Shown here: positions 35,500-46,550 of the stretch, in pieces
How the letters are laid out: each line of letters begins with the position of its first letter
How positions within the stretch are numbered: the first letter of the stretch is position 1
Assembly: GCA_963995505.1 (NCBI GenBank)
Contig: OZ023188.1
Location: forward strand, 4,774,001 to 4,838,000
From: Hypericum androsaemum
Lineage: Eukaryota > Streptophyta > Magnoliopsida > Malpighiales > Hypericaceae
DNA length: 64,000 nucleotides
Direction: 5' to 3'
Translations under genes and position numbers: made by a program
Notes under the pieces: model-generated
What the model was told of the DNA's origin: nothing
The model's input: the letters and a program-made list of their open reading frames with translations, nothing else
Database searches by the model: none

Positions 35500-37275
35500 A
35501 TGGTCGTTCCGCCTCCTGGGTCGCTGGGGGCTAGTGGAGTCCAGTCTTTCTTCAATGTGGTCAGTTGACCTCGCCCTGCGGTGACTGCTGCTGCAGATGT
35601 TTTAGCCAGGGCAAGTGCGGTGGAGATGGAGTACAAGCCCCCGATGATTTGCAAGACGAGTGGCTTGGATGCTGTTTTGTTGCGATGCTGATCGACGCGG
35701 GTCAATTGAGGTACATCTCGCAGAACCTCTCTAACTTTGGCGTACAAGGATTTCATATTAGAGCCCTCGGCGAGGACGAGATTCTTATCTCTTTCTCTTC
35801 GGTTGAGCTTATGTTTCTATGGCGCCCTAAGATTTGGTTGTTCTTCAAGACAGTCGCTCCTTGGTCTCCAGGCTTCGATGCTTCTACTCAATGCTTAAGG
35901 CTTCAAGTTCGTGGTGTTCCATTTCAGGTTTGGTCTATTTACTTTCCTGAATGGATCGTTGCCTCTCTTGGAGATTTCAAGGCGGTTCACAAGCTCACGT
36001 CTAGTCGAAAATAATTAGATGTGGCTTCCGTGCTTTCGAGTTTGATGGATCGAGTGCATCGTGTCATCAATTTGAAGCTTAGTAAGGAGAAGTACTTGAT
36101 TAGAATCGATGAGATGGCTTCTTGTGAAGTCAACGTTATGTTGGATCATGTGTGCAAAGATTGTGTATATGTTGATGAGGTTCTTTCCACCTATGTTGTT
36201 GCGACTGTGTCAGAGGAGTTTGGTGACATCGACTTTGCTCTTGGTTGCGATTTGGTGGTGCGAGCCATTGCTGATTTTTCTATTTTGTTGCCCTCCGCCT
36301 CTGCTGTTTCGGTGCCTGTTATTCCATCGTTGTGGTCTTTGAAGCTACTGTTGATGTTAGGGAAAGAGTGCAGCAACCCACTGTCCCTGATGTGGTTTTG
36401 CAATCTCATCTTCCCACTGCTGCTTTCGTTGCATTTTCGCTGTCTTCTTCTACTGCCTGTGTAGCTATGCAGCCTCTCGTTGCTGCTCTGGAGATGGTGG
36501 GGGACGGGTCTCCCCCGAGTCAGGTACATCATCTTGGTGTGGTGGATTCACTTGCTGAGGTGGCTGATGTTTTGAGGGAGTTTGTGCTCCCTCCTTTTGT
36601 GGCTCCCGTTGTTGGATCCTTTGCCACTTCAGATGATGGCTAGTTTTTGAAGCTTCTTTCAGACGCTTCGAATGTTGAGGTCTCTGCGATCAAGGTGCAG
36701 CCCCCTACTACGAGTAAGAAGGCCAACAACGACTTCCTATTTTTGCCAACTCTGTTAGATCGAGTTGCCGTGATAGGAGGCCCACAGAAAAAGCCGCAGT
36801 TTTCATGTCATTTCCTTTACGAAACTGAAGACAAAGAGCCTAAGGCTTCAAAGAAGAAGCGTTACTTTGGCTCGCTTATGGCTGGGATGAAAGTGCATGA
36901 TGCCGTTATTCAGGAGAAAATTTCTGCTGATGCTTGGTGTCTTGCGGTTGCGATGGGCTTGTCTTGGGAGAGAGATACCTCTAAGATCCTCCTTGCTATA
37001 AAGGAAGCTGCGTATTGCCCTAATATTTTTTTGGTCCTTCGATCTCACGTAAACTTGTTGGTTTCTTATGCCCGTAGTTTGGTGTATGTTCGAGTCTTGG
37101 GCTTTTTGGGTTGAATTACTTTTGGTGATACTTAGGTGCTCGTACTTAGATAGCGTTTATCAATACGTTCCATGTTAATATTCATTATCTAGTTCCTAAA
37201 GGATAGCTCCCAGATGTACCCTTGATTGGTTGGAGGATTTTATTCGTAGAATAAATATTTTACTTATAAAAAAAA
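35500..37275 (+). pseudogene. LINE ORF1-like / DUF4283-type pseudogene ending in a polyA-like tail
   Basis: ATG at 35500 opens a proline/alanine-rich start, soon closed by a stop. Coding resumes in a second phase (AGQLRYISQNLSNFGVQGF, then ALGEDEILISF, then LRLQVRGVPFQVWS) and continues past a stop at about 36013 and a shift near 36465 to 37114. The pattern of an F/L-rich, RRM-like domain followed by a VRGVPFxxW motif is that of the plant DUF4283 family, common as ORF1 of L1-type LINEs. No endonuclease or RT follows; about 150 bp later a short A-run (37269-37275) abuts the glucanase fragment. Broken by at least three frame disruptions. It could be an ORF1-only retrocopy. Confidence 0.6.
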
Positions 37276-37287
37276 TTTTAAGTCCCA

Positions 37288-37562
37288 TCAGGGAAAAGTC
37301 AACTGGTACTTGGCTTGCTTGCTAGGGAAGAAAAGACCCCAGTGTTGCACAACTCCTCCTGCCTTGTTGTTCTCATCAAACATTGCAAACAGGTAAGTCT
37401 CTATAGCCTGTCCAGGCCTCCTGGGGTCCCCTTGTTCACATGGTTGATCAAATTCCTATAGTAAGTGCCTGCATTGGATCCCGACGCCGCGGCGCCTCCC
37501 TCGGATGGCCAACCGCTCTCTGATACCTGCTTTCTCAAGGGCAGTATATTGAGCATCCAGAC
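37288..37562 (-). pseudogene. C-terminal fragment of a beta-1,3-glucanase gene
   Basis: Matches 49010-49300 of the intact gene, about 90 codons up to the stop at 37288-37290, and includes the nucleophile region ([11 protein letters not shown]). Relative to the intact gene there is a 1 bp deletion near 37430 and a 23 bp deletion beside the nucleophile motif. Everything upstream, including the acid/base glutamate, is missing. Its left edge meets the A-run of the LINE-like insertion, which probably truncated its downstream flank. Confidence 0.9.
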
Positions 37563-39032
37563 AAAGATCAAGACAAAGGGAAAAGGAAACCCACACAAAG
37601 AAAAGGGCTAAGAAAAGGAAAAAATGACGAGTTATAGAATAGGGGAAAAGTTGATAGCGAAAGGGACTAAACTATCGACCTTCTTGCCTTTTGGATTATA
37701 AGCTATGTTCACCTTTGTAGTTGATAAGCTATTTTGTAAAGAAAGGTTAAAAGAGATAAGTAGAAGAGTGACGGTAGAGTTGTTTATTGAAAGGAAAGGG
37801 TGAGAACGAGGTGCAAGTGTTTTGTGAAAGTGGGGGTGAGGTAGGGAGTTGTCATGTTTTTGATATAGGGTGACCTGGCTCATATAAATAATGTATTAAA
37901 TAATTTGGTCCGATCGTGATTTGACCGTTTGAACGGATCGACTTAGAAGACGGGAGAAATTACAAGTCGGTCTTTGAGTCGTTTTTTTTTAGACAATGCA
38001 TATTATCCCTTAAAGACCTCTTAGTTCGTGAGGACGTCCGCAAATGTATACGAGGAGGCCTTGATGGATTTTGGGAATCTTTTCTCTCCTTGACCACGTA
38101 AAGTTTAGTTTTTATGAGTTCACAAAACGAAAAGGTGTCCGGATCCGAAGATTGAAAGTTTTAGCCTTTTATGATCCAATTTCAAGTTCTAGCCTTTTAT
38201 GATCCAATTTCAAGTTTTAGCCTTTTATGATCCAATTCCGTAAGGTAACGAGACATAGTCTCGTCATCTCTTCTATTACTTGATCAACATCTTTCCAGTT
38301 TGATCAACTCTTATACAACCTTTCGTTTTAAAAATATAAACAAAGTGAATTTATTCAAAGTCGAACACTATTAGGTCCAAATTGTAGGAAGATTCTCTTA
38401 ATAATATTTTTTATTACGTTTAAACCCAAAATCTTTAAAAAGATCAAACTCTTTTATCACTTGATTAACTCTTATCGATAAACCAATGTTTTCAGAAGGA
38501 AAAATACAGAAGCTATTATTTTGATATTTACCTCTATTAATTGGATTGAATTAGTAGGATGCGTACCTTAAACGATGTGCACATTTTTATAGCCCCAAAA
38601 GGGTATACAAATGAAAAAAAAAAGACTACTGACCAATTCCAATTTGTTGGTGAGGAACTTGTACGAGGTGGAAGGCAGCATTGGGAGTTCACAATTTTAT
38701 CTTATCGGTGAAGAATGAATATTTTTACATAAAAGTTGGACCAGGTACTAGACTTTAAACTCAATTCAAAAAGTCTTGAATTATTTTATAAATGTAAAAA
38801 ATATTGTTGGCAGGGCAAATCTTAAAATAAAATTTGATAATATTAACTTTAAATATCCAAAATTTTAAAAAAAAATTCACATGATCACAAACTAAAAAGC
38901 ACAGGGCAAAGCCATCCGTGAGCCTCTCTTTTATTAATCTGATGGGAGATTGATCACATATGTGGGACATTGAATTAAATGCCACAGTTATTTACTTAGT
39001 ACTTATTGGTTCAACTATATATGATAGTCCCT
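37563..39032. other. Intergenic DNA between glucanase copies
   Basis: No gene seen. It includes a three-copy 28 bp repeat at 38157-38240 and, near 38990-39030, sequence homologous to the downstream flank of the intact glucanase (compare 48970-49009). Confidence 0.6.
38157..38240. repeat. Three-copy 28 bp tandem repeat
   Basis: Unit AGTTTTAGCCTTTTATGATCCAATTTCA, three adjacent copies with single-base differences. Confidence 0.92.
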
Positions 39033-39970
39033 TCAGGCAAAAGTGAGCTGGTACTTGGCTTGCTTGGAAGGAAAGAAAAGACCCCAGTGCTGCTCAATTC
39101 CTGCTGCCTTCTGGTTCTCATCAAACATCGCAAACAGGTAAGTCTCTATAGCCTTCCTGGGGCTCCCCTGCTTCACATGGTTCAACAGATTCTTGTAGTA
39201 AGTGCCTGCATTCGCTGCGGATGCCGCGTCGCCACCATCGGATGGCCAGCCGCTCTCAGACACCACAATTGGCAAGTTTGGTGCATTTATTTGTCCAAGG
39301 GCTGCATAGTGAGCATCCAATATGGCATCAAACAGGTTCTGATATTTGTATTGGCCGTCCGATACGACAGTTCCCGGCGAGGTGAACAGAGCATATTCTA
39401 AGCTAATGCTTCCCTTATTGACAGTGTAGCTGAAGTAAGTGTAAAGATTGACGAGCAGGGGCGATCCGTGCGAGACAAGGAAGCTGACGATCGGGTTTAT
39501 GAACGAGCTTGCACTATCACTGAATTTCCCTGCAGATGGAGGGTAGGAATTCCCTAGCAGACTAGTGTCGATCGCGGTGGAGACCTTGATCTGCCCCTGC
39601 AAATTTTTTGCTGCCATTGTACTGTAGATGTTCTGCATTGCTTTCAGGACATACTGCGCATTGGAATCCGCGGGGTGGACTTCGTTTCCGACAGCAAAGT
39701 AGCGGAACTTGGTCGGATGCGTAGGCTGCGAAATTGTTTTGGACCCAAGTCGTCGTAGCAGATGCATCGGCGAGCGACTGGAGCTTGTCGTTGGGGACAC
39801 CGATTATGAGTTCTATGTTTGATCCCCTGAGGGCTTGGAGTGTTGCCTGGTCCGGACTATAGATCCTCATCCTCTGAATGTTGCTAGATTTGTATAGGCT
39901 GATCACATCCTGATCTGACGGTAGATTGTTGCCATCCTTTCCATAGCAAACGCCAACCGACTGTACCTAT

Positions 39971-40040
39971 AACCAATACATTATAACAAATGAAATTCTG
40001 ACATTAACCAATACATCATAACAAATGAAATTCTGACATT
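39971..40040. repeat. Two-copy 35 bp tandem duplication in the pseudogene intron
   Basis: The unit containing ACAAATGAAATTCTGACATT is duplicated head to tail just inside the splice acceptor; the intact paralogue has a single copy near 49962-49995. Confidence 0.88.
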
Positions 40041-40094
40041 AATGAAGTTTGTCATAATTCGCAACCATCAACAAAAGACTCTGAATATCAGATG

Positions 40095-40415
40095 TAACAG
40101 AAAAGAGAGAGAAAAGCAATTTGGAGAATTTTGTGTATTGTATTCTATATCTCTTTAATTATCACAAAGGTTTCTATTTATGTACATCCAAGATTCTATT
40201 CGTAGTTACAAGACAAAAGTTGTTGAGGGGGGGGAATTCTATCCTCTTGGCCACGTCATTATTCCCCTTGTCTCTAGCTTGGGCTTGCTTCCTCGTGAAT
40301 GGGCTTTTCTTTTGTGGGCTTTTATCTTCTAATTCAATTAAGCTACAGCATCCACTTTTTCCGCCTTTCGTATGTTTCTTCTTTGTCTTTGCTGGAACAT
40401 ATATCAGGTTTGATA
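40095..40415 (-). repeat. 3' LTR of the Ale-like element (321 bp)
   Basis: Bounded by the agatg TSD and the polypurine tract; pol's stop codon lies just inside it (40404-40406). Confidence 0.93.
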
Positions 40416-43400
40416 CCCCCCACAAGCTGGACTATGGATTGATCTTAGTCCAAGCTTGAAGAGATGCGAATGAAATAATCTCGGACTCAGTGGCTTAGTG
40501 AACATATCAGCTGTTTGAATCTCCGTAGGAACATAGAAGACTTTTACCAAGCCTGATTGTATTCTCTCCCTGATCGAATGACAATCGATCTCTATGTGTT
40601 TCGTCCTCTCGTGAAAAACCGGATTCTCGGCTATATGCATAGCTGACATACTGTCACAATAGATTGAAGCTGCTCCTTGATTCATGACTCCAAGGTCTTC
40701 CAATAAATAGTATAACCATTGTATTTCGTTACTCGTTATAGTAAGAGCTCTGTATTCTGCCTCTGATGAAGAATGTGAGACAGTAGGTTGCTTTTTAGCT
40801 TTCCAAGAAATCAAAGAATCACCCAAATAAACACAGAAACCCGTGGTTGACCTCCTGGTATTGGGGCAACCTCCCCAATCTGCATATGAGTATGCTTTCA
40901 ACTTTAATTCGGAGCCTGAGTATGCCTTTAATTTCAAGTCAGAACCTGCAGAGAAAAACAAACCCAGAGCAGGTTGTCTCTTCAAGTATCTTAACAAACG
41001 GTGAACCGCTTTCTTGTGCTTCAAACTGGGATCTGATAGGAACTGACTCAAATGATGCGTAGCATATGTTATATCAAGTCTTGTGTTTGTTAGGTAGATC
41101 AATTTCCCAACAATTCTTCTAATCCAAGTGGGATCATCTATGGATTCTGCTTCTTCATCCAACGCAGTGGTCTTCAGATTCTGCACTAAAGGAGTTGACA
41201 TTGGTTTGCAGCTTAAGAAACCTGTCTCTTTCAACAATTCTATCACATACTTTCTCTGAGTTATGTGGATTCCTTCTTTGGATCTTGCCACTTCAAGTCC
41301 AAGGAAGTATTTTAAGGAACCTAGATATTTGATCTTCAATGACTGATCCAAGAAGAACTTCACCTCGTTAATCAGCTGCATACAATCACCTGCTAGAATG
41401 AGATCATCCACATAGACCAATATGCAGATAAAAGAACTTCCCCTGGTTAGAGTGAAGACCGAGTAATCAGACTTTGATTGAACACAACCAAAAGAATTTA
41501 ACAAAGATGAGAGTTTGGCAAACCACTGCCTACTCGCTTGCTTCAACCCGTAGATGGATTTCTTGAGGCGACACACTTTACCCCCTCCATCACTCCAACC
41601 AGGGGGAGGGATCATGTAAACTTCTTCGTCAAGATCACCGTGGAGAAATGCGTTATTGACATCCATTTGCTCAAGAAACCAGCCTTTCACAGCCGCCAAA
41701 GCAAGAACTAATCGAACAGAAGTGAGTTTGGCCACAGGAGAAAAAGTTTCCATGTAGTCTATACCATAAGCTTGGGTGTATCCTTTGGCAACAAGCCGAG
41801 CTTTGAATCGCTCAATACTCCCATCAGCTTTATGCTTGATCTTATAAACCCATCGGCACCCTATAGGAGCTTTATCAGTAGGTAAATCGACCATCTCCCA
41901 TGTATCATTAGCTACCAAAGCCTACAGCTCTTGATGCATAGCATCTCGCCAACACTGTGATTGACGAGCCTCTTCAAAAGTAGAAGGTTCATGAACACCA
42001 TCAATTGCCATAAGAAAATTCTTGTATGCTGGTCCAAGGTTAGCATAAGTCAACACAGCAGAGATGGGATACAAATTAGGAGTTACCTGACAGAGTAATG
42101 GTGATTGGTCCTGCTGAGTAGTAGACGAACATGTACCAGGATGAATGTAGTCATTTAGGTAAGTAGGAGGGTGATGGGAACGAGTAGAGCGTCTTAACCC
42201 AGGTAAGGAAGAGGACTCATGAATGGATGGTGAAGGGTCTGCAGGAGGTGGATCTGCAGGTTGTATATGGTCATCACAAGAGAAATAGGAATCGGGAGAT
42301 GTATAAGCTGGGAGAGGTGGATCGATGGAAGGTGGATGTTGGTGTTGGAAAGGAAAGATGAACTCATAAAAAGTCACATCTCGGGAGGCAAAAGTATAAT
42401 GATCAGTGAGGTCATATAACATGTAACCCTTAATGCCTGATGGGAAGCCAAGAAAAATACAAGGTTTGGCTCGGGTATCAAACTTGCTCTGTCGTGGAAG
42501 AACAGAAGCGTAACATAAGCAACCAAAAATGCGTAAGTGACTAAGAGGAGGTGGCCTATGGTAGAGGAGTTGATATGGTGTTTGGTCATGTAGTAGGGTG
42601 GAAGGTGTGAGGTTGATTAAAAATACAGCATGATTAACACAGGCGCTCCAAAAGGAGAGTGGGAGGTAAGCCTGAAAACGGATTGCTCTAGCCACGTTCA
42701 ATATGTGTTGGTGTTTGCGCTCGACTCGGGCATTTTGCTGGGGTGTGTAGGTGCAGGACATCTCGTGTATAATACCTCGGCTATGGAAGAATGAAGTTAA
42801 TAAAAATTCCCATCCTTGGTCACTTCTAACTGTTTTAATCTTGATATCAAATTGGGTTGTGACCAGATTACAAAAGTGGTCTAAGTGTGTAGACACTTCA
42901 GATTTGTGTTTCATCAGGTAAAGCCAAGTATAACGAGTGTGGTCATCTACAATAGTGAGAAAATATGAGTGACCATCATAAGAAGGGGTATGATACGGAC
43001 CCCATATGTCTATATGGATTAAATCAAAAGCAGCATTGGCACAACTAGTACTGATAGGAAATGGATGCCTCTTATGTTTAGCAAGATGGCAAGGTGCACA
43101 ATGAACATCACATACGTCTGATATTTCAGGACAAATCTTTTTCAAGACACTAAGCTTAGAACTAGGCAAATGACCCATACGACAATGCCAAAGATTGAGT
43201 TCATGCGAGACATATTGTGGAGTTGAAATGAGAAGAGAATGGATAGATGGAAGGCTGGATTGTATTGTGTGGCAGAGGTAGTACAAGCCGTTGACTTTCT
43301 CAGCAGAACCAATCATCATCTGTCTGACAAGATCCTGTATCACACAAGAAGAGCCATTGAAGACAAGTGAGTACGGGGCATCACAAGTTAATCTGCTGAT

Positions 43401-44897
43401 AGAAATCAGACTGAAAGAAAATCCAGGAACATGTAGGACATTATGCAGAGTCAGGTCTGTAGTCAGCAGGACTGTCCCAACATGAGTAGCTGCTATTTTA
43501 GATCCATTCGGCAACGTGACATAGGACGGAGCAATAGCACTATAAGAAGAAAAGCAAGCAAGATCGCAGGCTACATGTGTAGATGCACCTGAGTCAAGAA
43601 TCCAAGAAGAGTTGGGTACTATAGAATCAACTTGCAGATGTAAAACAATACCTGCAGAAGCTGCATTGTTGTCCAAAATCTGCGCAACAGTAGGTGAAGG
43701 AACACTAGATGCAACCTGAGTCGATGGCATGCGATGCATAGAGGAAGTAGAAGCAGACATCCTACCAAAACTTATAGGAGTAGAACTCACAGAGGCAGCT
43801 TGTTGAAAAGAAACCGGAAAACCATTAAGGCCATTCAGCTGCTCTTGAATCCTATCAAGTTGTGACAAAGAAGAAGCTGCATTCTGTGGTTTGACAGTAT
43901 AACCACTCTGAGGTTGGGCAAAGCCAACAGGATAACCATGAGATTGGGGTCCGCTTCTAAGAATCGAAGCTCCATCAACAGCATTGATATGATTAGCTCG
44001 CCTAGGCACAAAACCTGGAGGATAACCATGTAACATATAGCATTTATCTATAGTATGACCTGTCATGTTACAATGTGAACATATAGGCTTTTTGGACTGA
44101 GTTCCATAACTTCCAGTACGCCTATAGTTAGCATTTTGAGCAGCGAACACAGGGGTCTCAATAGGTTTAATGACGACAGAGTTAGGAGCAGCTGGAGAAA
44201 GTTGTCTCTCATGTTGTCTCAATAAGTAAAGAACTCTACTCATCACAGGAAGTGGATCCATGACGAGGATCTGAGTACGCACAGAGGCAAAATTTTCATT
44301 CAAACCAATAAGAAATCCTATGATCAAGTCTTGTTGCTGGTAACTTCGCACCAAGTTAGCAGCAGCACAAGTTGTCACGGATTCAGTGGTACAAGTGCAA
44401 TTAAGAAGAGGTCTAAACTGTAAAAGCTGCTCCCAAACACTCTTGTACTGTGTGTAATAATCCTTAACAGATAGAATACCTTGGCTAAGAGAGTGGATCT
44501 TCCTTTTGAGCTCAGCAATCTAGATCATATCACAGCCTCCAAAGCGTTCTTGTAGCTCGTCCCACACATCCGCTGCCAGTTCATGCCATTGCAAGTTATC
44601 CACCAGATCTGGCTCGATGGATCTCATAATCCATCCGAAAACCATGGTGTTGCAGCGCCTCCAAGACGCATAAGATGAATCGGTGGTCAGTGGCACCGCA
44701 ACACTGCGATCCACAATACCAAGCTTATTCTTGGTCTCGAGGGCCATCCTCATCGATTTGCTCCATGAGTGAAAGTTGTCTCCATTTAGCAATGGAGAAA
44801 CAAGCACAGTCGCAGGACTTTCACTAGGATGTAGATAGAAGGGGTTGGAATGAAGGTCAGCAGCGGTAGTGTTCACTAGCTCGGCCATGGTGGACAA
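40404..44897 (-). pseudogene. Ale/Retrofit-like gag-pol, full length with two in-frame stops
   Basis: One minus-strand frame of 1498 codons. Gag has a LLNGDNFHSWSKSM segment; a CCHC knuckle reads CSHCNMTGHTIDKC; the protease has LDSGASTHV; the integrase has the HMGH-type zinc segment and DDE core (HIDIWGPY; RSDQGWEF; NARVERKHQH); RT has VNNAFLHGDLDEEVYM and YVDDLILAG; RNase H has YADWGGCPNTRRST and SSEAEYRAL. Only two stops interrupt it, TAG at 44520-44522 and TAG at 41922-41924, each one transition from CAG. The terminal codons reach into the LTR, which is normal in compact Copia elements. A 10-residue tandem duplication precedes the RNase H SYADWGG motif. Confidence 0.94.
40888..40947 (-). 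repeat. In-frame 30 bp tandem duplication in the RNase H segment
   Basis: Two adjacent 30 bp units encode LKLKAYSGSE/LKLKAYS-type repeats immediately before the catalytic SYADW motif; related Copia proteins normally carry one. Confidence 0.8.
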
Positions 44898-44969
44898 GAG
44901 CTAGCTGCTCTCTCTCTCTCTTGTTGAAGAAAGTAGGAAGAAGAAAGGGCGAAGAGGAAGCTCAAGCTT

Positions 44970-44981
44970 GATCTGATACCA
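44970..44981 (-). promoter_or_regulatory. Primer binding site of the Ale-like element
   Basis: The minus strand reads TGGTATCAGATC directly after the 5' LTR end, an initiator-Met type PBS. Confidence 0.9.
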
Positions 44982-45299
44982 TAACAGAAAAGAGAGAGAA
45001 AAGCAATTTGGAGAATTTTGTGTATTGTATTCTATATCTCTTTAATTATCACAAAGGTTTCTATTTATGTACATCCAAGATTCTATTCGTAGTTACAAGA
45101 CAAAAGTTGTTGAGGGGGAATTCTATCCTCTTGGCCACGTCATTATTCCCCTTGTCTCCAACTTGGGCTCGCTTCCTCGTGAATGGGCTTTTCTTTTGTG
45201 GGCTTTTATCTTCTAATTCAATTAAGCTGCAGCATCCACTTTTTCCGCCTATCGTCTGTTTCTTCTTTGCCTTTGCTGGAACATATATCAGGTTTGATA
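44982..45299 (-). repeat. 5' LTR of the Ale-like element (318 bp)
   Basis: About 98% identical to 40095-40415 by eye. Ends at the agatg TSD. Confidence 0.93.
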
Positions 45300-45510
45300 A
45301 GATGTTCACAAAAAAACCCCGAAAAGAGAAGCTAAATTGAATGGTGTTGCATGAAAGTGTAGCTACATGAGTGGCCACGTACCTCTGGCCAAGCACGAAA
45401 TGAACATTAGCAAGAGTGCAACTAATGGAGCCATGATCAATATCGAAGCTACTTTCTTATATTGAACTTTCTAGTTAGGATTTGTGATATACCCATTTCA
45501 TTTCAAGTCC

Positions 45511-45520
45511 TATATTTATA
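45511..45520 (-). promoter_or_regulatory. TATA box of the glucanase pseudogene
   Basis: The minus strand reads TATAAATATA about 77 bp upstream of the ATG, at the same relative place as in the intact paralogue (50537-50543). Confidence 0.6.
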
Positions 45521-45939
45521 GATGCGGAGGAATGGTGCGAGGGAGAATAGAACCATTCGACGGAACGAACTTATCCGCGCCGGGTCACTCAATTGCATCA
45601 CCAAAGGATAATGAAACAATTTGAAAGGTCTTCGTTCCACTAATGACCAAAAAGTCCGGTCATTTACCGATGAGTGTTAGAAATGGTAAGGTATTTGGGT
45701 TTCTTGAGGAAATGTTCGCACTCAAAAATTACAAATGAAAAAAAAAACACAATTGAAAAAACAAACCCCTAAATAATGTCTATCAATTTTTGGAATATCA
45801 AAAGTTCATAAAAAAGTCCGGTCATGTCATTCTCTTTCTATATACACGAATTCCTGGGTAATTTCCAAAAGGGGGTTTATTTCCCCGACAATTCCCTGAA
45901 TGGGGTTGTCAGGGGATGTTTTACTTGTCTGGGGTCGAG

Positions 45940-46050
45940 TCAGAAACTGCTCAGCGAGGAGCATTTTTTGTTTTGCCAAAAACCGCTCCACGGGGAGCGT
46001 TTTTTGGTTTGCCAAAAACTGCTCTACCGGGAGCATTTTTTGGTTGTCAC
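45940..46050. repeat. Three-copy 36 bp repeat, each with a GCTC...GAGC hairpin
   Basis: Three head-to-tail units of about 36 bp, each holding a short inverted repeat such as CGCTCCACGGGGAGCG followed by TTTTTTGG. Both strands therefore read as a 12-residue repeat, which explains the open frames here. Confidence 0.85.
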
Positions 46051-46107
46051 CGAAAAAAAAATTAGCTGCACTGAGAAGGGGGAGAAAATCTAAATAAAAA
46101 CACACAA

Positions 46108-46183
46108 TGGCTCTTGTTCGGAATCGAACCGAAGACTTCCACAATTTTAAATAAGCACTCTAACCAACCAATCTACAAGAGCC
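46108..46183 (-). tRNA. tRNA-like sequence, probably a tRNA pseudogene or SINE head
   Basis: On the minus strand GGCTCTTG at the 5' end pairs with CAAGAGCC at the 3' end, and a perfect T-arm (TTCGG, loop TTCGATT, CCGAA) contains the B box GGTTCGATTCC. A TTTTT run follows about 8 bp downstream, as for Pol III termination. The D-arm (GATTGGTTGGTTAGAGT) and the anticodon stem pair poorly, and the anticodon is not securely readable. It is 76 bases long. A functional tRNA is unlikely. Confidence 0.45.
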
Positions 46184-46189
46184 TATTGA

Positions 46190-46550
46190 CTTATAACTTT
46201 GTAAAAAATAATATATTACATATATACGATTTCTATGAAATATGTAATATATTACATAAATACATATTTATATAAAATAATATTTATTACATAAATACGT
46301 ATTTATGTAATATTTTTTATTACATAAATATGTATTTATGAAATACATATTTATGTAATATATTATCTATATTTATGTAATATATTATTATTTATGTATA
46401 TTATATATATATATATATATATATTTATGTAATATATTATTTTTAAATAAATACGTATTTCATAAATATATTTATGAAATATATTATTTATTAAATAAAT
46501 ATGTACTTATGAAATATGTATTTATGAAATAAGTCTTTATTTTTTTGTAT
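46190..46550. repeat. AT-rich palindromic minisatellite tract
   Basis: Almost pure A/T made of variants of ATTACATAAATACGTATTTATGTAAT, which is self-complementary, plus an (AT)n run near 46406-46424. Strong cruciform or hairpin potential. Confidence 0.85.

Larger units (their letters stand above)
40095..45299 (-). mobile_element. Ale/Retrofit-like Copia element with TA...TA termini, in a glucanase intron
   Basis: Perfect TSD agatg at 40090-40094 and 45300-45304. Both LTRs read TAACAG...TTTGATA on the plus strand, so the element starts TATCAAACC and ends CTGTTA on its own strand instead of TG...CA. The PBS TGGTATCAGATC lies directly beside the 5' LTR, and a G-rich polypurine tract (complement of 40416-40421) beside the 3' LTR. 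LTRs differ at about seven of 318 positions plus a G-run length change, so the insertion is fairly recent. It has the same orientation as the host gene. Confidence 0.94.
39033..45434 (-). pseudogene. Beta-1,3-glucanase pseudogene with a Copia element in its intron
   Basis: Exon 1 is 45383-45434 (MAPLVALLLMFISCLA signal peptide, donor GTACGT) and exon 2 is 39033-39966. Exon 2 keeps both GH17 signatures, AVGNEVHPAD (acid/base Glu) and [12 protein letters not shown] (nucleophile Glu). Two 2 bp losses relative to the intact paralogue break it: one at the exon 2 start (GTACAG against GTGCACAG) and one near 39712, which leaves the N-terminal and C-terminal parts in different frames. Exon 1 also has one extra codon. 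The intron has grown from roughly 0.2 kb to 5.4 kb by insertion of the Copia element. Together these argue strongly for a non-functional copy, although the promoter region looks preserved. Confidence 0.88.

Noticed and set aside
36191..36532. Minus-strand frame across the LINE-like pseudogene
   Set aside because: Shadow of the plus-strand DUF4283-type coding sequence.
46108..46183. A functional nuclear tRNA gene
   Set aside because: D-arm and anticodon stem do not pair properly and the anticodon cannot be placed; kept only as a tRNA-like sequence.
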